A stretch of DNA of 64,000 bases, taken from positions 5,896 through 69,895 of the forward strand of contig CAJMMN010000008.1 of assembly GCA_905214525.1 (NCBI GenBank). The letters are read 5' to 3'. Both the position numbers and the translations under genes were made by a program. The notes beneath the pieces were generated by a model. That model ran no database searches, was not told the DNA's origin, and worked only from the letters and a program-made list of their open reading frames with translations. How positions within the stretch are numbered: the stretch's first letter is position 1; each line of letters opens with the position of its first letter. The DNA comes from an uncultured bacterium (GTDB lineage: Bacteria > Actinomycetota > Coriobacteriia > Coriobacteriales > Coriobacteriaceae). This document shows positions 24,933 through 34,394 of this stretch, in pieces.

Positions 24933-25583
24933 TTAGCGAAAATGAGCTCCGCGCACGCTAAACTTCGCGCGAGCCTTCGCCAGGCAATCGTAATGACCCA
25001 CGTTATGGGCATCGCTCGCGATGAAGCTGTACAGGTTCTGATCGAACAGGCGCTGTGCCGGCTTTTTCTCGCGACCAAAGCGACCGCCGGCAATAAAGTC
25101 CGCCGAAGCCTGCAGCTTGCAGCCCATATCGACCAGGCGCTCCGCCACGCTTACATCCTTTTGAACCGCACGATAGCGCTCAGGATGAGCGATGATCACC
25201 TGGTAGCCACGGCACTGCAAATCGTAAATCGTGTTCTCGTACTCTCTAAACGCATACGCATCGGCATGCGTCGAAAGCTCGAGCAGAAACTCGTTGGTCC
25301 CATCGAAATGCAAGTGATCCGCGGCATCGATACCAAGCTCAACGAGCTTTCGATGGTTGACCTCGAAGCCCATCTGGAGCGGAAAACCGTCAGCGTTATC
25401 GCGCAGCAGCTCAAAGGCATCCCACATCTTGTCGTAATCAAAATAGGGATCACGGCAGTGAGGAGTGCAAACGATTCTGGTTACACCGGCCCGCTTGGCA
25501 GCCTCGAGCATCGCCAAGCTCTCTTCGAGATCGGCGGCGCCGTCGTCTACACCCGGCAAGATATGGCAATGAATGTCACGCAT
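24933..25583 (-). CDS. cpsB: CpsB/CapC-type tyrosine-protein phosphatase (PHP domain)
   Basis: This 216-residue manganese-dependent PHP-family phosphatase is expected to dephosphorylate the tyrosine cluster of the neighbouring CpsD kinase. Metal-binding motifs are clear: DIHCHILPGVDDG at the start, CTPHCRDPYF, VIIAHPERY and FIASDAHN. It is the last gene of the cpsC-cpsD-cpsB set and begins 17 bp after cpsD ends. Phosphorylation cycling by this trio controls chain length or export of capsule and exopolysaccharide in other Gram-positives. Here no glycosyltransferase or Wzy/Wzx gene is adjacent. The ribosome-binding site is weak (AAGG 12 nt upstream). Confidence 0.9.
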   Translation of the reverse strand: MRDIHCHILPGVDDGAADLEESLAMLEAAKRAGVTRIVCTPHCRDPYFDYDKMWDAFELLRDNADGFPLQMGFEVNHRKLVELGIDAADHLHFDGTNEFLLELSTHADAYAFREYENTIYDLQCRGYQVIIAHPERYRAVQKDVSVAERLVDMGCKLQASADFIAGGRFGREKKPAQRLFDQNLYSFIASDAHNVGHYDCLAKARAKFSVRGAHFR

Positions 25584-25600
25584 AGGTCAGCCTTAATCAA

Positions 25601-26338
25601 CTAAACGTTTGCTCGGTTGGTGAAGATGCCCTTTTTGGAAGTGCCCTGATCGTCGGAGCCCTTCTTAACCTTCTTACCGTCCTTGGTGTAGTAAGAATAG
25701 TAGTACTCGCTGGTCTCGGTCTCACAGTAATTCATGACGGTACCGATGAGCTTGACCTTCTCGGACTTCTTAAGCTGACCGATGGCGTTGAGCGCCTCCT
25801 CGCGCTTGGTGAAATCCTCACGCACGACAAAAAGCGCACCGTCGGTCAGACTTGCGATCTCGGCAGCATCGATGAAGGTGCCGACCGGGGGAGCATCGAA
25901 GATGACGTACTGGAACTTGGCGGACAGTGCCTTTACCAGCTTGGCAAAGCGATGGGAGACGATGATGTCGGCAGGATTGGGAATGTGCGGCTCGGCATCG
26001 AGGAAGTAGAAGTTCTTCTGACCCGTCTCGACAATCGCCTGGTCGATAGAAACCTGCTCGGACAGGACTGCATAGAGTCCGCCGCGGGAGCGGACGCCGA
26101 GCATATCGGCAAGGGACCTGCGACGCATATCAGCCTCGACCAGCAGGACACTCTTGCCGCTCGTGGCGATTGCCTGAGCAAGGTTAATGGAAACCGTAGA
26201 CTTGCCCTCGTTGGGAATCGAGGAGGTAACGGTGATGGTGCGAATGGGGTCATCCACGCTCGCAAAGCGGATGTTGGCCAGAAGGGTCTTGGCGGCATTC
26301 TGCACAACGAGCTTATCGGTGTTCTTTGCCTTAGCCAT
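25601..26338 (-). CDS. cpsD: CpsD-type autophosphorylating tyrosine kinase (BY-kinase)
   Basis: The 245-residue cytoplasmic BY-kinase shows Walker A (SSIPNEGKST), the A' motif VLLVEADMRR and Walker B (YVIFDAPPV). A C-terminal tyrosine cluster, SEYYYSYY, is the autophosphorylation site. Such kinases are activated by the cytoplasmic end of the CpsC membrane partner, encoded 2 bp upstream here. GAAAGG lies before the ATG. Its phosphorylation state usually tunes polysaccharide polymerisation. The substrate polysaccharide cannot be inferred from this locus. Confidence 0.93.
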   Translation of the reverse strand: MAKAKNTDKLVVQNAAKTLLANIRFASVDDPIRTITVTSSIPNEGKSTVSINLAQAIATSGKSVLLVEADMRRRSLADMLGVRSRGGLYAVLSEQVSIDQAIVETGQKNFYFLDAEPHIPNPADIIVSHRFAKLVKALSAKFQYVIFDAPPVGTFIDAAEIASLTDGALFVVREDFTKREEALNAIGQLKKSEKVKLIGTVMNYCETETSEYYYSYYTKDGKKVKKGSDDQGTSKKGIFTNRANV

Positions 26339-26340
26339 GC

Positions 26341-26997
26341 CTATTTACCACCTTTCATAGCCGGAATTCGGCCAACAACGGGAATACCCAGGAGCTCTTC
26401 TGCCTCTTCGGCACCGCGGATGCGGGTATTGAGCATGTCTGCCAAAACGACATAGGCAACTGCGATAAAGATACCGGCGAGGAACGCGACGGCAATATAC
26501 AGCGTGCGCTTGGGGCCGCTGGGGGCTTCGGGGGTCTTAGCCTCGTCGATAACGTTGATGCTCTGGGCAGCGCCGACGTTCTGAGCGACCGTACTCACCG
26601 AGCTGGCAATGGCCTTTGCGACCTCAGCCGTCTCCTTGGCATCGGTGCCGGTAACCGAAAGCGTAATGACACGCGTGGTGGTCTCGGAGGAAACAGACAC
26701 CTTGTAGTCATCCAGATCGGTAAGGCCCAGTTCTTTGGCGGCGCCGCTCTTAACGCTATCGCTATCCAGCAGCGTGGCGATATCGTTGGAAAGCATCTGG
26801 CTCGCCGAGAGATCGTTGTAGCTCATCTGACCGCTATCGTCGGTCTTGGCGAGAATGTACATGCTCGTCGTCGCGGTATAGGTGTTGTCCATCGCAACGA
26901 AGGACACGATGCCCATGGCGATCGCGCAGACCACCGGAAGGGTGATGACCAGCTTGAGGTGCTTCTTCAGCAGCTGGAACAGTTCGAGAAGGGTCAT
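26341..26997 (-). CDS. cpsC: CpsC/Wzz-type polysaccharide co-polymerase and kinase activator
   Basis: The 218-residue protein has the Wzz layout: a short cytoplasmic start, a membrane helix (about 17-36), an extracytoplasmic domain and a second helix (about 164-186) preceded by the proline-containing TPEAPSGPKR. The cytoplasmic tail ends ELLGIPVVGRIPAMKGGK and should contact and activate CpsD. The domain is small compared with enterobacterial Wzz but normal for Gram-positive CpsC. It is the first gene of the trio, and its promoter should lie in 26998-27136. Confidence 0.9.
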   Translation of the reverse strand: MTLLELFQLLKKHLKLVITLPVVCAIAMGIVSFVAMDNTYTATTSMYILAKTDDSGQMSYNDLSASQMLSNDIATLLDSDSVKSGAAKELGLTDLDDYKVSVSSETTTRVITLSVTGTDAKETAEVAKAIASSVSTVAQNVGAAQSINVIDEAKTPEAPSGPKRTLYIAVAFLAGIFIAVAYVVLADMLNTRIRGAEEAEELLGIPVVGRIPAMKGGK

Positions 26998-27136
26998 GCA
27001 GCTTGCCTTTCATTTCCCCAGTTCGGATTGACAAAACTGTCCGTATGTTATCGCATCTTTTTACCGAGACCAAACTCTATACATAAGAAACAGGCTCTCC
27101 TGTAAAAATGTCGGAAGCAATCGTAAAATTGCACAA

Positions 27137-27170
27137 CAACGCCGCACCCGAAAGTCAAATGCGGCGTCTA
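27137..27170 (-). terminator. Hairpin downstream of the PhoR-like kinase
   Basis: On the minus strand CGCCGCAT and its near-complement TGCGGCG enclose a loop containing TTTCGGG and are followed by TTGTTGTG. It is about 20 bp beyond the stop at 27193. Confidence 0.65.
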
Positions 27171-27192
27171 CATCAATATCTATGTTGTATCG

Positions 27193-28617
27193 CTATGCGA
27201 ATGGCTCGTCCTGCTGTATGGGAAACGTCACCGTAATGGTGGTTCCCACGCCCAACTCACTCGACAGATCGAGCGTGGCGTGATGATACAGGGCCGCATG
27301 CTTGACAATGGCAAGCCCCAGGCCGGTTCCGCCGCGTGCCTTGGACCTACTCTTGTCCACGCGATAGAACCGCTCAAATACCTTGCCCTGTTCTTCAGGC
27401 GCGATACCGATTCCCGTGTCGGCGACAGCGAGGAACGGATGGTCTTCGTCGTTGGTGCCGCACTGCAACGTAACCGTACCGCCGGGTCGATTGTAGCGGA
27501 TGGCGTTGCTTGCCAGATTATAGATGAGCTCGTCGATCAAGCGCGACACGCCTTCGATGACCACAGGCTTGGTCTCATGACTTATCGTCACATTCGCTTG
27601 ACGGGCGACCTGTTCAAGACGCTGCTCAACCGCGTAGATCGCACGCGAGAGCTCAATAGGCTCCGTGGAACCAATGGGCACTGTCTCGCCTTCAGTCGCA
27701 CGTTCGGCCTCGTCCAAGTTAGACAGCGTAAGGATGTCGTTGACAAGCGCTGCCAAGCGGCCCGCCTCACGATAGATGCGACCGCCAAAGTTGCGCAGGT
27801 CGTCCTCGCCCTCGACCATGCCATTTGCGATGAGCTCGGCATAGCCCGAAATCGCCGTAAGCGGCGTCTTGAGCTCATGGGTGATATTCGCCGTGAACTC
27901 GCGGCGCATACGGTCGTTGTCCGCTAGCACCGCCATTTGGCGCTTGAGTTCCTGGCGCTGCGACTCGATACGCTCAAGCATGGGGACCATCTCGGCATAG
28001 GCGTGCTCATAGCTACGGCGCGGGTGGTCCAAATCCACCTCTTGCAACGGCGCGATGATGGCACGGGACTCGCGGCGCGCCATGAAAAACGAGAGTACCG
28101 CACCCGCTGCTGCGATAAGCAGCATCGGTGCCACCATCGACAGCAAAATCGCCGCAACGCCAGGCTGGGCCTGCGCCAAGCGGACAACCTGGCCGTTATC
28201 AAGGGCGACGGCGCGATACAGCATAATCTCGTCGAGCGTAGAGCTTGCGCGCTCCGCGGAACCCGAACCACTCTCAAAGGCCTCGATGACCTCGGGGCGA
28301 TCGCCATGGTTGGGCAGTGTGGAAGGCGACGCCTCGTTGTCGTAGGCAACCGATCCATCCTTGTTAATCAGCGTGATGCGTAAGTCCTCGCGATCGAGGC
28401 TACGCAAGAACGGGATGGGCTCCTGCTGCTCGTCGAGGGCGGCAGCAATGAGCTCGGTTTCCTGCGCCAGATTGGCACTCGTGGCATCCGCCAAGGTGTT
28501 TTGCACAAAGAACGCACCCAGCACCGTAAACGCCACGATAACCGCCATGGCGCAGACAAAGATCGTCACAAAAACGCGGTGCGACAGCGTATATTTTCCC
28601 TGGGGGGCGAAGACCAC
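27193..28617 (-). CDS. Sensor histidine kinase, PhoR-like
   Basis: This 474-residue membrane kinase has a first helix at about 13-38, an extracytoplasmic sensor of about 120 residues, a second helix at about 155-178 and a HAMP-like linker. The H-box FTANITHELKTPLTAISGY places the phosphorylated His at about 247. N, D/F and G boxes are present (NLASNAIRYN, ADTGIGIAPEEQ, GGTGLGLAIVK). It starts at a GTG 3 nt beyond the stop of its response regulator gene and is surely co-transcribed with it. With pstB immediately upstream the pair is likely the phosphate-starvation system PhoBR, although the signal is not proven. Confidence 0.9.
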   Translation of the reverse strand: MVFAPQGKYTLSHRVFVTIFVCAMAVIVAFTVLGAFFVQNTLADATSANLAQETELIAAALDEQQEPIPFLRSLDREDLRITLINKDGSVAYDNEASPSTLPNHGDRPEVIEAFESGSGSAERASSTLDEIMLYRAVALDNGQVVRLAQAQPGVAAILLSMVAPMLLIAAAGAVLSFFMARRESRAIIAPLQEVDLDHPRRSYEHAYAEMVPMLERIESQRQELKRQMAVLADNDRMRREFTANITHELKTPLTAISGYAELIANGMVEGEDDLRNFGGRIYREAGRLAALVNDILTLSNLDEAERATEGETVPIGSTEPIELSRAIYAVEQRLEQVARQANVTISHETKPVVIEGVSRLIDELIYNLASNAIRYNRPGGTVTLQCGTNDEDHPFLAVADTGIGIAPEEQGKVFERFYRVDKSRSKARGGTGLGLAIVKHAALYHHATLDLSSELGVGTTITVTFPIQQDEPFA

Positions 28618-28620
28618 GGG

Positions 28621-29349
28621 TTACTCCTCCGATGCGGTGGCCGCGGTGCCGTCACCTTCGGCACCATCACCGGCAGAAGGCTCGGCCAAGCGGTAGCCCA
28701 CGCCGCGCACGGTCTCGATGGCGCCGGCATGCTCGCCCAGTTTTTGGCGAAGCGTCTGCACGTGCACGTCAACGGTGCGCGAACCGCCGTCGAAGTCCCA
28801 GCCCCACACGCTCTGCAGCAACGACTCGCGGGTAAAAACCACGCCGGGCTTGCGCATGAGGTACTCGAGCAGGTCGAACTCGCGCAGGGTGAGCTTAAGC
28901 GGCTCGCCGGCAACGGTCACCTCGCGATGGCTGGGCGAGAGCACGATGTCGCCCACGCTGAGCACATCGCTCGCCTGCTTGACCATGCCGCCGCGACGCA
29001 GCAGTGCGCGACAGCGGCTCGCAAGCTCCATGAGCGAGAAGGGTTTAGTCAGGTAATCGTCGGCACCGCCATCGAGCGCCATGACCTTATCGAGCTCGGT
29101 GTCCTTGGCGGTAAGCATCATGATGGGCACCGTCGCCGTCAGGCGGTCGGCACGCAGGCGACGCATAATCGCCAGGCCATCGGTGTCGGGCAGCATGATA
29201 TCAAGCAGCACAGCATCGGGCACCCGTCGCGCCACGGCGGCCTTAAACTCGCCGTCGCACGAAAAGCCCTCGGCCTCGATTCCCTGCTTGCGCAGCGCAT
29301 AGACCGTCAAATCCCTGATGTTGTCATCGTCCTCGACGTAATAGATCAT
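28621..29349 (-). CDS. OmpR/PhoB-family response regulator
   Basis: The 242-residue regulator has an N-terminal receiver (acidic EDDD, phospho-acceptor in LLDIMLPD at about residue 50, conserved Lys in DDYLTKPFS) and a C-terminal winged helix (RTVDVHVQTLRQKLGE, VRGVGYRL). The ATG at 29349 follows AAAGGGG; the eight upstream codons lack family similarity. It is encoded between pstB and its cognate kinase. A C-terminal tail of about 20 Ala/Gly/Glu-rich residues is extra. Phosphate-dependent control is inferred from pstB adjacency. Confidence 0.92.
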   Translation of the reverse strand: MIYYVEDDDNIRDLTVYALRKQGIEAEGFSCDGEFKAAVARRVPDAVLLDIMLPDTDGLAIMRRLRADRLTATVPIMMLTAKDTELDKVMALDGGADDYLTKPFSLMELASRCRALLRRGGMVKQASDVLSVGDIVLSPSHREVTVAGEPLKLTLREFDLLEYLMRKPGVVFTRESLLQSVWGWDFDGGSRTVDVHVQTLRQKLGEHAGAIETVRGVGYRLAEPSAGDGAEGDGTAATASEE

Positions 29350-29389
29350 GTTGAACCCCTTTGCGGCCGGCATGACCGCATCTTAACCC

Positions 29390-29403
29390 TAAAGGTACCT
29401 TTA
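29390..29403. promoter_or_regulatory. 14-bp perfect palindrome between pstB and the response regulator gene
   Basis: TAAAGGTACCTTTA is a perfect palindrome 41 bp upstream of the response-regulator start. It may be an operator for autoregulation; PhoB boxes are usually direct repeats, so this is not a Pho-box match. Confidence 0.3.
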
Positions 29404-29413
29404 CTAGATGGTA

Positions 29414-30289
<876 letters not shown>

Positions 30290-30392
30290 ACCGCATACCT
30301 CCACATCGATATCAATTCAGCAGTATCGATAGTAGGAATCGCGGCTCATATGCACGTGAGCGCATTGTCAAGTGTTTGTAAGGGCACGCTGG

Positions 30393-31631
30393 CTATGCGG
30401 CGGGCAGCTCGATGGTGAATATCGTGTGTTCGGGCGTCGATTCACATGCAACGGCACCACCGTGTGCCGCGATGATCTCCTTGGCAATAGCAAGGCCCAG
30501 ACCGGCACCACCGCGATTGGTCGCACGCGCCGCATCCAGGCGATAGAACTTCTCAAAGATCACCTTGAGCTTTGCCTCAGGGATGGGATCGCCCTGATTG
30601 ATAAAGCGCACGCGCACGCCACCGTCGTCCCGGCGTCTGGCCTCGATCGTGATGGTCGAGCCCTCATAGCTATAGGCAATAGCGTTTTTCATGATGTTGT
30701 TGAACACGCGAGCCATCTTGTCGCCATCCACGAGCACCGTCAGGTCCTCGCGAATATCAACTTGGACTTCCTTATGTTGCTCGTTGAGGATGGGATAGAA
30801 CTCGTCAGCCACCTGAGCCAGCAGCAACCCCAGATCAACATAGCCGCGCGTGAGCACGATATCGTGGAAGTCAAAGCGCGTGATATCGAAGAACTCCTCG
30901 ATGAGCGTATCGAGCCGGTGCGCCTTGTCGAGCGCCACGCCCGTAAAGTGCGCACGTTGCTCAACCGGCAGCTCAGGAGCTTCTTGCAGCAGCGAAAGAT
31001 AGCCCACCACACTGGCAAGCGGGGTGCGTAGGTCATGTGCCAAGTACGTGACCAGATCGTCCTTGCGATGCGACTCGTCACGCAGAGCTTGCTGCACCTT
31101 GCGCTCACGGTCACGCACGCGGTTAAGGGCGCCCTCGACCTCCAAGAAGTCGCCGTCGATGTTGTCCCAGGTGTCGGGGTGATCGATCAGGCGATCTTGA
31201 ATACGAGCGGCCAGCACACAATCGGCATGCTGCTCGCCCTGTTCGTAGCCCTGGTAGTACAGGGCGCGGCCGCACAAGAACAGCACGCACGCGGCAAGCG
31301 CCAGCACAAAGCCAAGCATGTTGAATACAAAGCCGGCATCGAACAGCACCGGCCCTTCGATGCCGCCGAGCGCCATGGCGCCAATCGCCAACGTCATGGC
31401 CCACGCGGCGCCGCCAATCACCATGCAGCGGCGCACGATCTCAAATCGATCGATTAGCAAAAAGCCGACAAGCAGCACCGCCAAGATTCCAGCGATGTTG
31501 TCGATGCCAATCAGCAGCAGGGTCAGCAAAAAGAGCAGCACCGTTGCAAGCGCGCGGTTGTCGACGACCGACCTCACGTATTCAAAGAGTCGATCGGGCA
31601 CCTCGAACGCTTGCCTATCGTCTTTTGTCAT
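30393..31631 (-). CDS. Sensor histidine kinase, VanS-like
   Basis: The 412-residue kinase has about four membrane helices in its first 125 residues, with hardly any extracytoplasmic domain, so it probably senses within or near the membrane. The H-box is TYLAHDLRTPLASVVGYLSLL (phospho-His about 199), a form close to VanS kinases. N box NIMKNAIAYS and G box GGAGLGLAIAKEI are present. It lies 26 bp downstream of its response regulator gene. The divergent D,D-carboxypeptidase at 32551 makes cell-wall control likely. Glycopeptide resistance is not implied, since vanHAX-type ligase genes are absent. Confidence 0.9.
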   Translation of the reverse strand: MTKDDRQAFEVPDRLFEYVRSVVDNRALATVLLFLLTLLLIGIDNIAGILAVLLVGFLLIDRFEIVRRCMVIGGAAWAMTLAIGAMALGGIEGPVLFDAGFVFNMLGFVLALAACVLFLCGRALYYQGYEQGEQHADCVLAARIQDRLIDHPDTWDNIDGDFLEVEGALNRVRDRERKVQQALRDESHRKDDLVTYLAHDLRTPLASVVGYLSLLQEAPELPVEQRAHFTGVALDKAHRLDTLIEEFFDITRFDFHDIVLTRGYVDLGLLLAQVADEFYPILNEQHKEVQVDIREDLTVLVDGDKMARVFNNIMKNAIAYSYEGSTITIEARRRDDGGVRVRFINQGDPIPEAKLKVIFEKFYRLDAARATNRGGAGLGLAIAKEIIAAHGGAVACESTPEHTIFTIELPAA

Positions 31632-31657
31632 ATCAAGATCCTCACAAGCGAAAAGCG

Positions 31658-32353
31658 TTATTCGATGATGTAGCCGACGCCCCAGACGTTTTTGATAAAG
31701 CGCGGCTTTTGTGCGTCGTCGCCGATCTTTTCGCGCAAGTGGCGAATGTGCACCATCACCGTATTGTTGGAGCCGGGCATAAAGTCCTCGTTCCACACCG
31801 CGCGGAACAGGTCCTCCACGGCCACCACGCTGCCGCGATGCTCGACCAGATACAGCAAGATTGAATACTCGGTGGGTGTGAGGCGTACCGGCGCACCGTC
31901 CACCGTCACGGAACGAGCGTCGCGGTTGATCTCCAAGCCGTCGAGCTGAATGGTCGGCGACTCGGCCGCCTGTGCGCGGCTGCCGTAGCTGGTGTAACGA
32001 CGCAGCTGAGCGTGAACGCGCGCAATGAGCTCCAGCGGGCGGAACGGCTTAACCACGTAATCGTCCGCGCCAAGCGAAAGGCCCTCGATCTTGTCTTGCT
32101 GGGCATCGCGCGCCGTCAGCATGATCACGGGATAGGTATGGCTGGAACGAATCGTACGCAGCAGCTCAAACCCATCGATATCGGGCAGCATGACATCCAG
32201 CAGCGCCAGATCGAACTCCTGCTCCAAGATTGCCTTGGCAGCATCGGCCCCGCTATAGGCAATCTGGACATCAAAGCCCTCTTTTGTAAGGTAGATACCA
32301 ACCAAGTCGGCGATGGCCTTTTCGTCATCAACTACCAAAATGCGCTCGTTCAT
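31658..32353 (-). CDS. OmpR-family response regulator, VanR-like
   Basis: The 231-residue regulator has receiver residues DDEK, phospho-acceptor Asp at about 53 (LLDVMLPD) and Lys in DDYVVKPF, then a winged helix (NTVMVHIRHLREKIGD, KNVWGVGYIIE). Sequence style is that of VanR. It is first in an apparent unit with the VanS-like kinase. It is transcribed away from the D,D-carboxypeptidase gene across a shared 200-bp upstream region, making that gene a probable target. Confidence 0.92.
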   Translation of the reverse strand: MNERILVVDDEKAIADLVGIYLTKEGFDVQIAYSGADAAKAILEQEFDLALLDVMLPDIDGFELLRTIRSSHTYPVIMLTARDAQQDKIEGLSLGADDYVVKPFRPLELIARVHAQLRRYTSYGSRAQAAESPTIQLDGLEINRDARSVTVDGAPVRLTPTEYSILLYLVEHRGSVVAVEDLFRAVWNEDFMPGSNNTVMVHIRHLREKIGDDAQKPRFIKNVWGVGYIIE

Positions 32354-32505
32354 GCGTGCTCCTCTCGCGCTCCATTATGCCCGAGGCGACGCACGCCACA
32401 CACAACAAGCGTGGGTGATTAAGTCGGCCTTAAGCACCCTTGTGCCCGTTCGGGCGCGGATGTGGGCCACGCACGCACGCGATGATCGCCGACGCCGGCA
32501 AACGA

Positions 32506-32511
32506 TATACT
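32506..32511 (+). promoter_or_regulatory. Candidate -10 box of the D,D-carboxypeptidase gene
   Basis: TATACT at 32506-32511 would start transcription near 32518 and give a 33-nt leader before the GTG at 32551. No good -35 box stands at the right distance, consistent with an activator-dependent promoter, for example one using the divergent VanR-like regulator. Confidence 0.35.
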
Positions 32512-32550
32512 CTAGTTCCAGAAGAGACCATCCCGTCGAAAGCGAAATCC

Positions 32551-33891
32551 GTGAAGTCCCTCACCTCTTTTGCAAAGCGCTCAGCCCAGCTTGCCGCCGG
32601 CTTTGTCTGCGCTATCGCCCTTGCCGCTGGCGTGCCCACCGTCGCCGGCGCCCAAGTACTCACGACCGACAATGTTTGCGGCAAAACCGCCGATGCGCGC
32701 GGCATCACGGCCGAAAACCTGCCCGATATCGATGCGACCAATGCCCTCGTCATGGGCAAAGACGGCACCGTCTACTATGCCCGCGGCGCCGATGAGCAGG
32801 TCAAGATTGCCTCGATCACCAAGGTCATGACCGCAATCCTAACCGTCGAGAATTGCAAGATGGACGAGAAGGCCACGGTGAGCAACGCCGCAGCCACCGT
32901 GGGCAATTCAACAGCCGGCCTACTCGAAGGCGACGAGCTCACCGTGAAGCAGGCACTGCGCGGCCTGATGATTCCCTCGGGCAACGACGCCGCCATCGTG
33001 CTCGCCGAATATGTGGGCAAGAAGATCGACCCTAAGACCAAAGACGCCGAGGCAACATTTGTGAAAGCCATGAACGAGCGCGCTAAGAAGCTCGGTTGCA
33101 CCGGCACGCTTTTTGAAAACCCGCATGGTCTGGACTTTGATGAGTGGGCTGGTGATATGCACTCAACCGCACACGACGTAGCGCTGATGATGCAGGAGGC
33201 CATGAAAAACGACACGATCCGCGAGGTCGTAGCGAGCGAAGATTCCTGGATCGAGGTCACGGGCGCCGACGGCACCGACCATTCGCATTCCATGGACACG
33301 CATAACTATTTGCTAGGCCAAGATGGCAACATCGGTGGCAAGACCGGCACCACCGATGATGCAGGCTATTGCTTTACGGGTGCCTACAACCGCGATGGCG
33401 ACGAGATCTACACCGTCGTTTTGAACTCCACCACCACCGACCAGCGCTTTACCGATACCGCAACCCTTGCCAATTGGTACTACGGTCACAAGGTGACGGT
33501 CGCAATCGCCAACACGCAGGAAAAGACCGCCAACGGCAACCCACTTATGGCGCGCATTGGCCAAACCGACTGGACGGATAAGACGATCGACGCCACGCTC
33601 GCCGATCCTACGGCGCAAGCGACCGTGTTTTCCCTTGCCGGCGAGGTGACCGAAAAGGTTAGCTACGACGATCTTTCGGGCACGGTGCATGTGGGCGACA
33701 AGGTGGGCAGCGTTACGCTCAAGCAGGATGGCACCAAGATCGCCGTCATGGACCTGGTTGCCGACGAGGAAGGCGCAGGGCCGAATCCCATTGAGTGGCT
33801 ACTCGTGAAGCTCGATCGCTTGGGCCGCCGCATCGACAACCGCCCGCTCACGACAGAAAGCGAGACCGTCGCCAAGGCGCCCGAGGTGTAG
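32551..33891 (+). CDS. D-alanyl-D-alanine carboxypeptidase (PBP5/DacA-type, S11 family)
   Basis: This exported penicillin-binding protein trims the terminal D-Ala from peptidoglycan pentapeptides. From the GTG at 32551 the product is 446 residues with a signal peptide (Lys/Arg start, LAAGFVCAIALAAG core, likely cleavage after VAGA). Active-site motifs are SITK (88-91), SGN (143-145) and KTGT. The C-terminal part has a PBP5-type beta domain and a final amphipathic helix (EWLLVKLDRLGRRI) that would anchor it to the membrane face. Longer in-frame starts at 32440 (TTG) and 32482 (ATG) would bury the signal peptide. A terminator follows. The divergent VanRS-like system probably controls it. Confidence 0.9.
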   Translation: MKSLTSFAKRSAQLAAGFVCAIALAAGVPTVAGAQVLTTDNVCGKTADARGITAENLPDIDATNALVMGKDGTVYYARGADEQVKIASITKVMTAILTVENCKMDEKATVSNAAATVGNSTAGLLEGDELTVKQALRGLMIPSGNDAAIVLAEYVGKKIDPKTKDAEATFVKAMNERAKKLGCTGTLFENPHGLDFDEWAGDMHSTAHDVALMMQEAMKNDTIREVVASEDSWIEVTGADGTDHSHSMDTHNYLLGQDGNIGGKTGTTDDAGYCFTGAYNRDGDEIYTVVLNSTTTDQRFTDTATLANWYYGHKVTVAIANTQEKTANGNPLMARIGQTDWTDKTIDATLADPTAQATVFSLAGEVTEKVSYDDLSGTVHVGDKVGSVTLKQDGTKIAVMDLVADEEGAGPNPIEWLLVKLDRLGRRIDNRPLTTESETVAKAPEV

Positions 33892-33918
33892 TGCGCAAGA
33901 ATAATAAGCCCACTGAAG

Positions 33919-33948
33919 GGAGGCGTCCGAAAGGATGCCTCTTTTTTT
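33919..33948 (+). terminator. Rho-independent terminator of the D,D-carboxypeptidase gene
   Basis: Arms around GAGGCGTCC and GGATGCCTC pair with a GAAA loop and are followed by TTTTTTT, 28 bp after the stop codon. Confidence 0.9.
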
Positions 33949-33950
33949 GA

Positions 33951-34229
33951 GGTTCGAATCCCCAGCCGCCATTCTTGATAATAAAAAGGGCCCCAAATGG
34001 GACCCTTCTTCAAATTCGTACTGGCGGAGAGCTGGGGATGTCCGGGCATGCTGCGCATGCCCTCCGGCTTCAAAGCCTGGCGGCTTTTCGCCCACGGGCT
34101 ACAAACGCTTTCGCGTTTGCTTAACGCCCGTGCCCTCTCGGGTTCGAATCCCCAGCCGCCATTCTTGATAATAAAAAGGGCCCCAAATGGGACCCTTCTT
34201 CAAATTCGTACTGGCGGAGAGCTGGGGAT
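33951..34229 (-). mobile_element. tRNA-Ser-linked duplication with GC-rich hairpin insert
   Basis: An 89-bp direct repeat occurs at 33951-34039 and 34141-34229 with no difference; spacing is 190 bp. On the tRNA (minus) strand each copy runs from the T-loop through the tRNA-Ser 3' end, its terminator hairpin and an oppositely oriented T-arm-like GGTTCGAATCC. The 101-bp insert at 34040-34140 has a hairpin GGGCATG/CATGCCC, a second AAACGC/GCGTTT hairpin and GC-rich linkers. There is no coding capacity. The same plan occurs at three other tRNAs in this window. Confidence 0.75.
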
Positions 34230-34302
34230 TCGAACCCCAGATGCCCTTTTGGGGCATACTCGCTTAGCAGGCGAGCACCTTCGGCCTCTCGGTCAGCTCT
34301 CC
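34212..34302 (-). tRNA. tRNA-Ser (GCT)
   Basis: The minus strand folds as a tRNA with acceptor GGAGAGC, D-arm, anticodon loop CTGCTAA (anticodon GCT, reading AGC/AGU), the long variable arm of serine tRNAs (GCCCCAAAAGGGC), T-arm with GGTTCGAATCC and encoded CCA. A terminator hairpin (GAAGGGTCCC...GGGCCCTTTTT) follows. Its 3' half is repeated downstream (see 33951-34229). Confidence 0.95.
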
Positions 34303-34394
34303 GTAACAGCCGTTCTATAGTAACCAAACAGCCAAGGATGGGCAAGAGGAAATTTTCTAATTGCCTAGCAGCCTTTCCTTCTTGAAAGCTTCGC

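Noticed and set aside
31658..33891. Vancomycin-resistance cluster
   Set aside because: The kinase and regulator resemble VanS/VanR, but no vanH, vanA-type ligase or vanX is present and the carboxypeptidase is an ordinary PBP5-type enzyme.
33951..33980. GGTTCGAATCC followed by CCA-like ends on the plus strand as a second tRNA gene (also at 37440, 37631, 42608, 48714)
   Set aside because: Only a T-arm-like piece is present; no acceptor 5' strand, D-arm or anticodon arm can be folded, so these are parts of the repeat, not tRNA genes.
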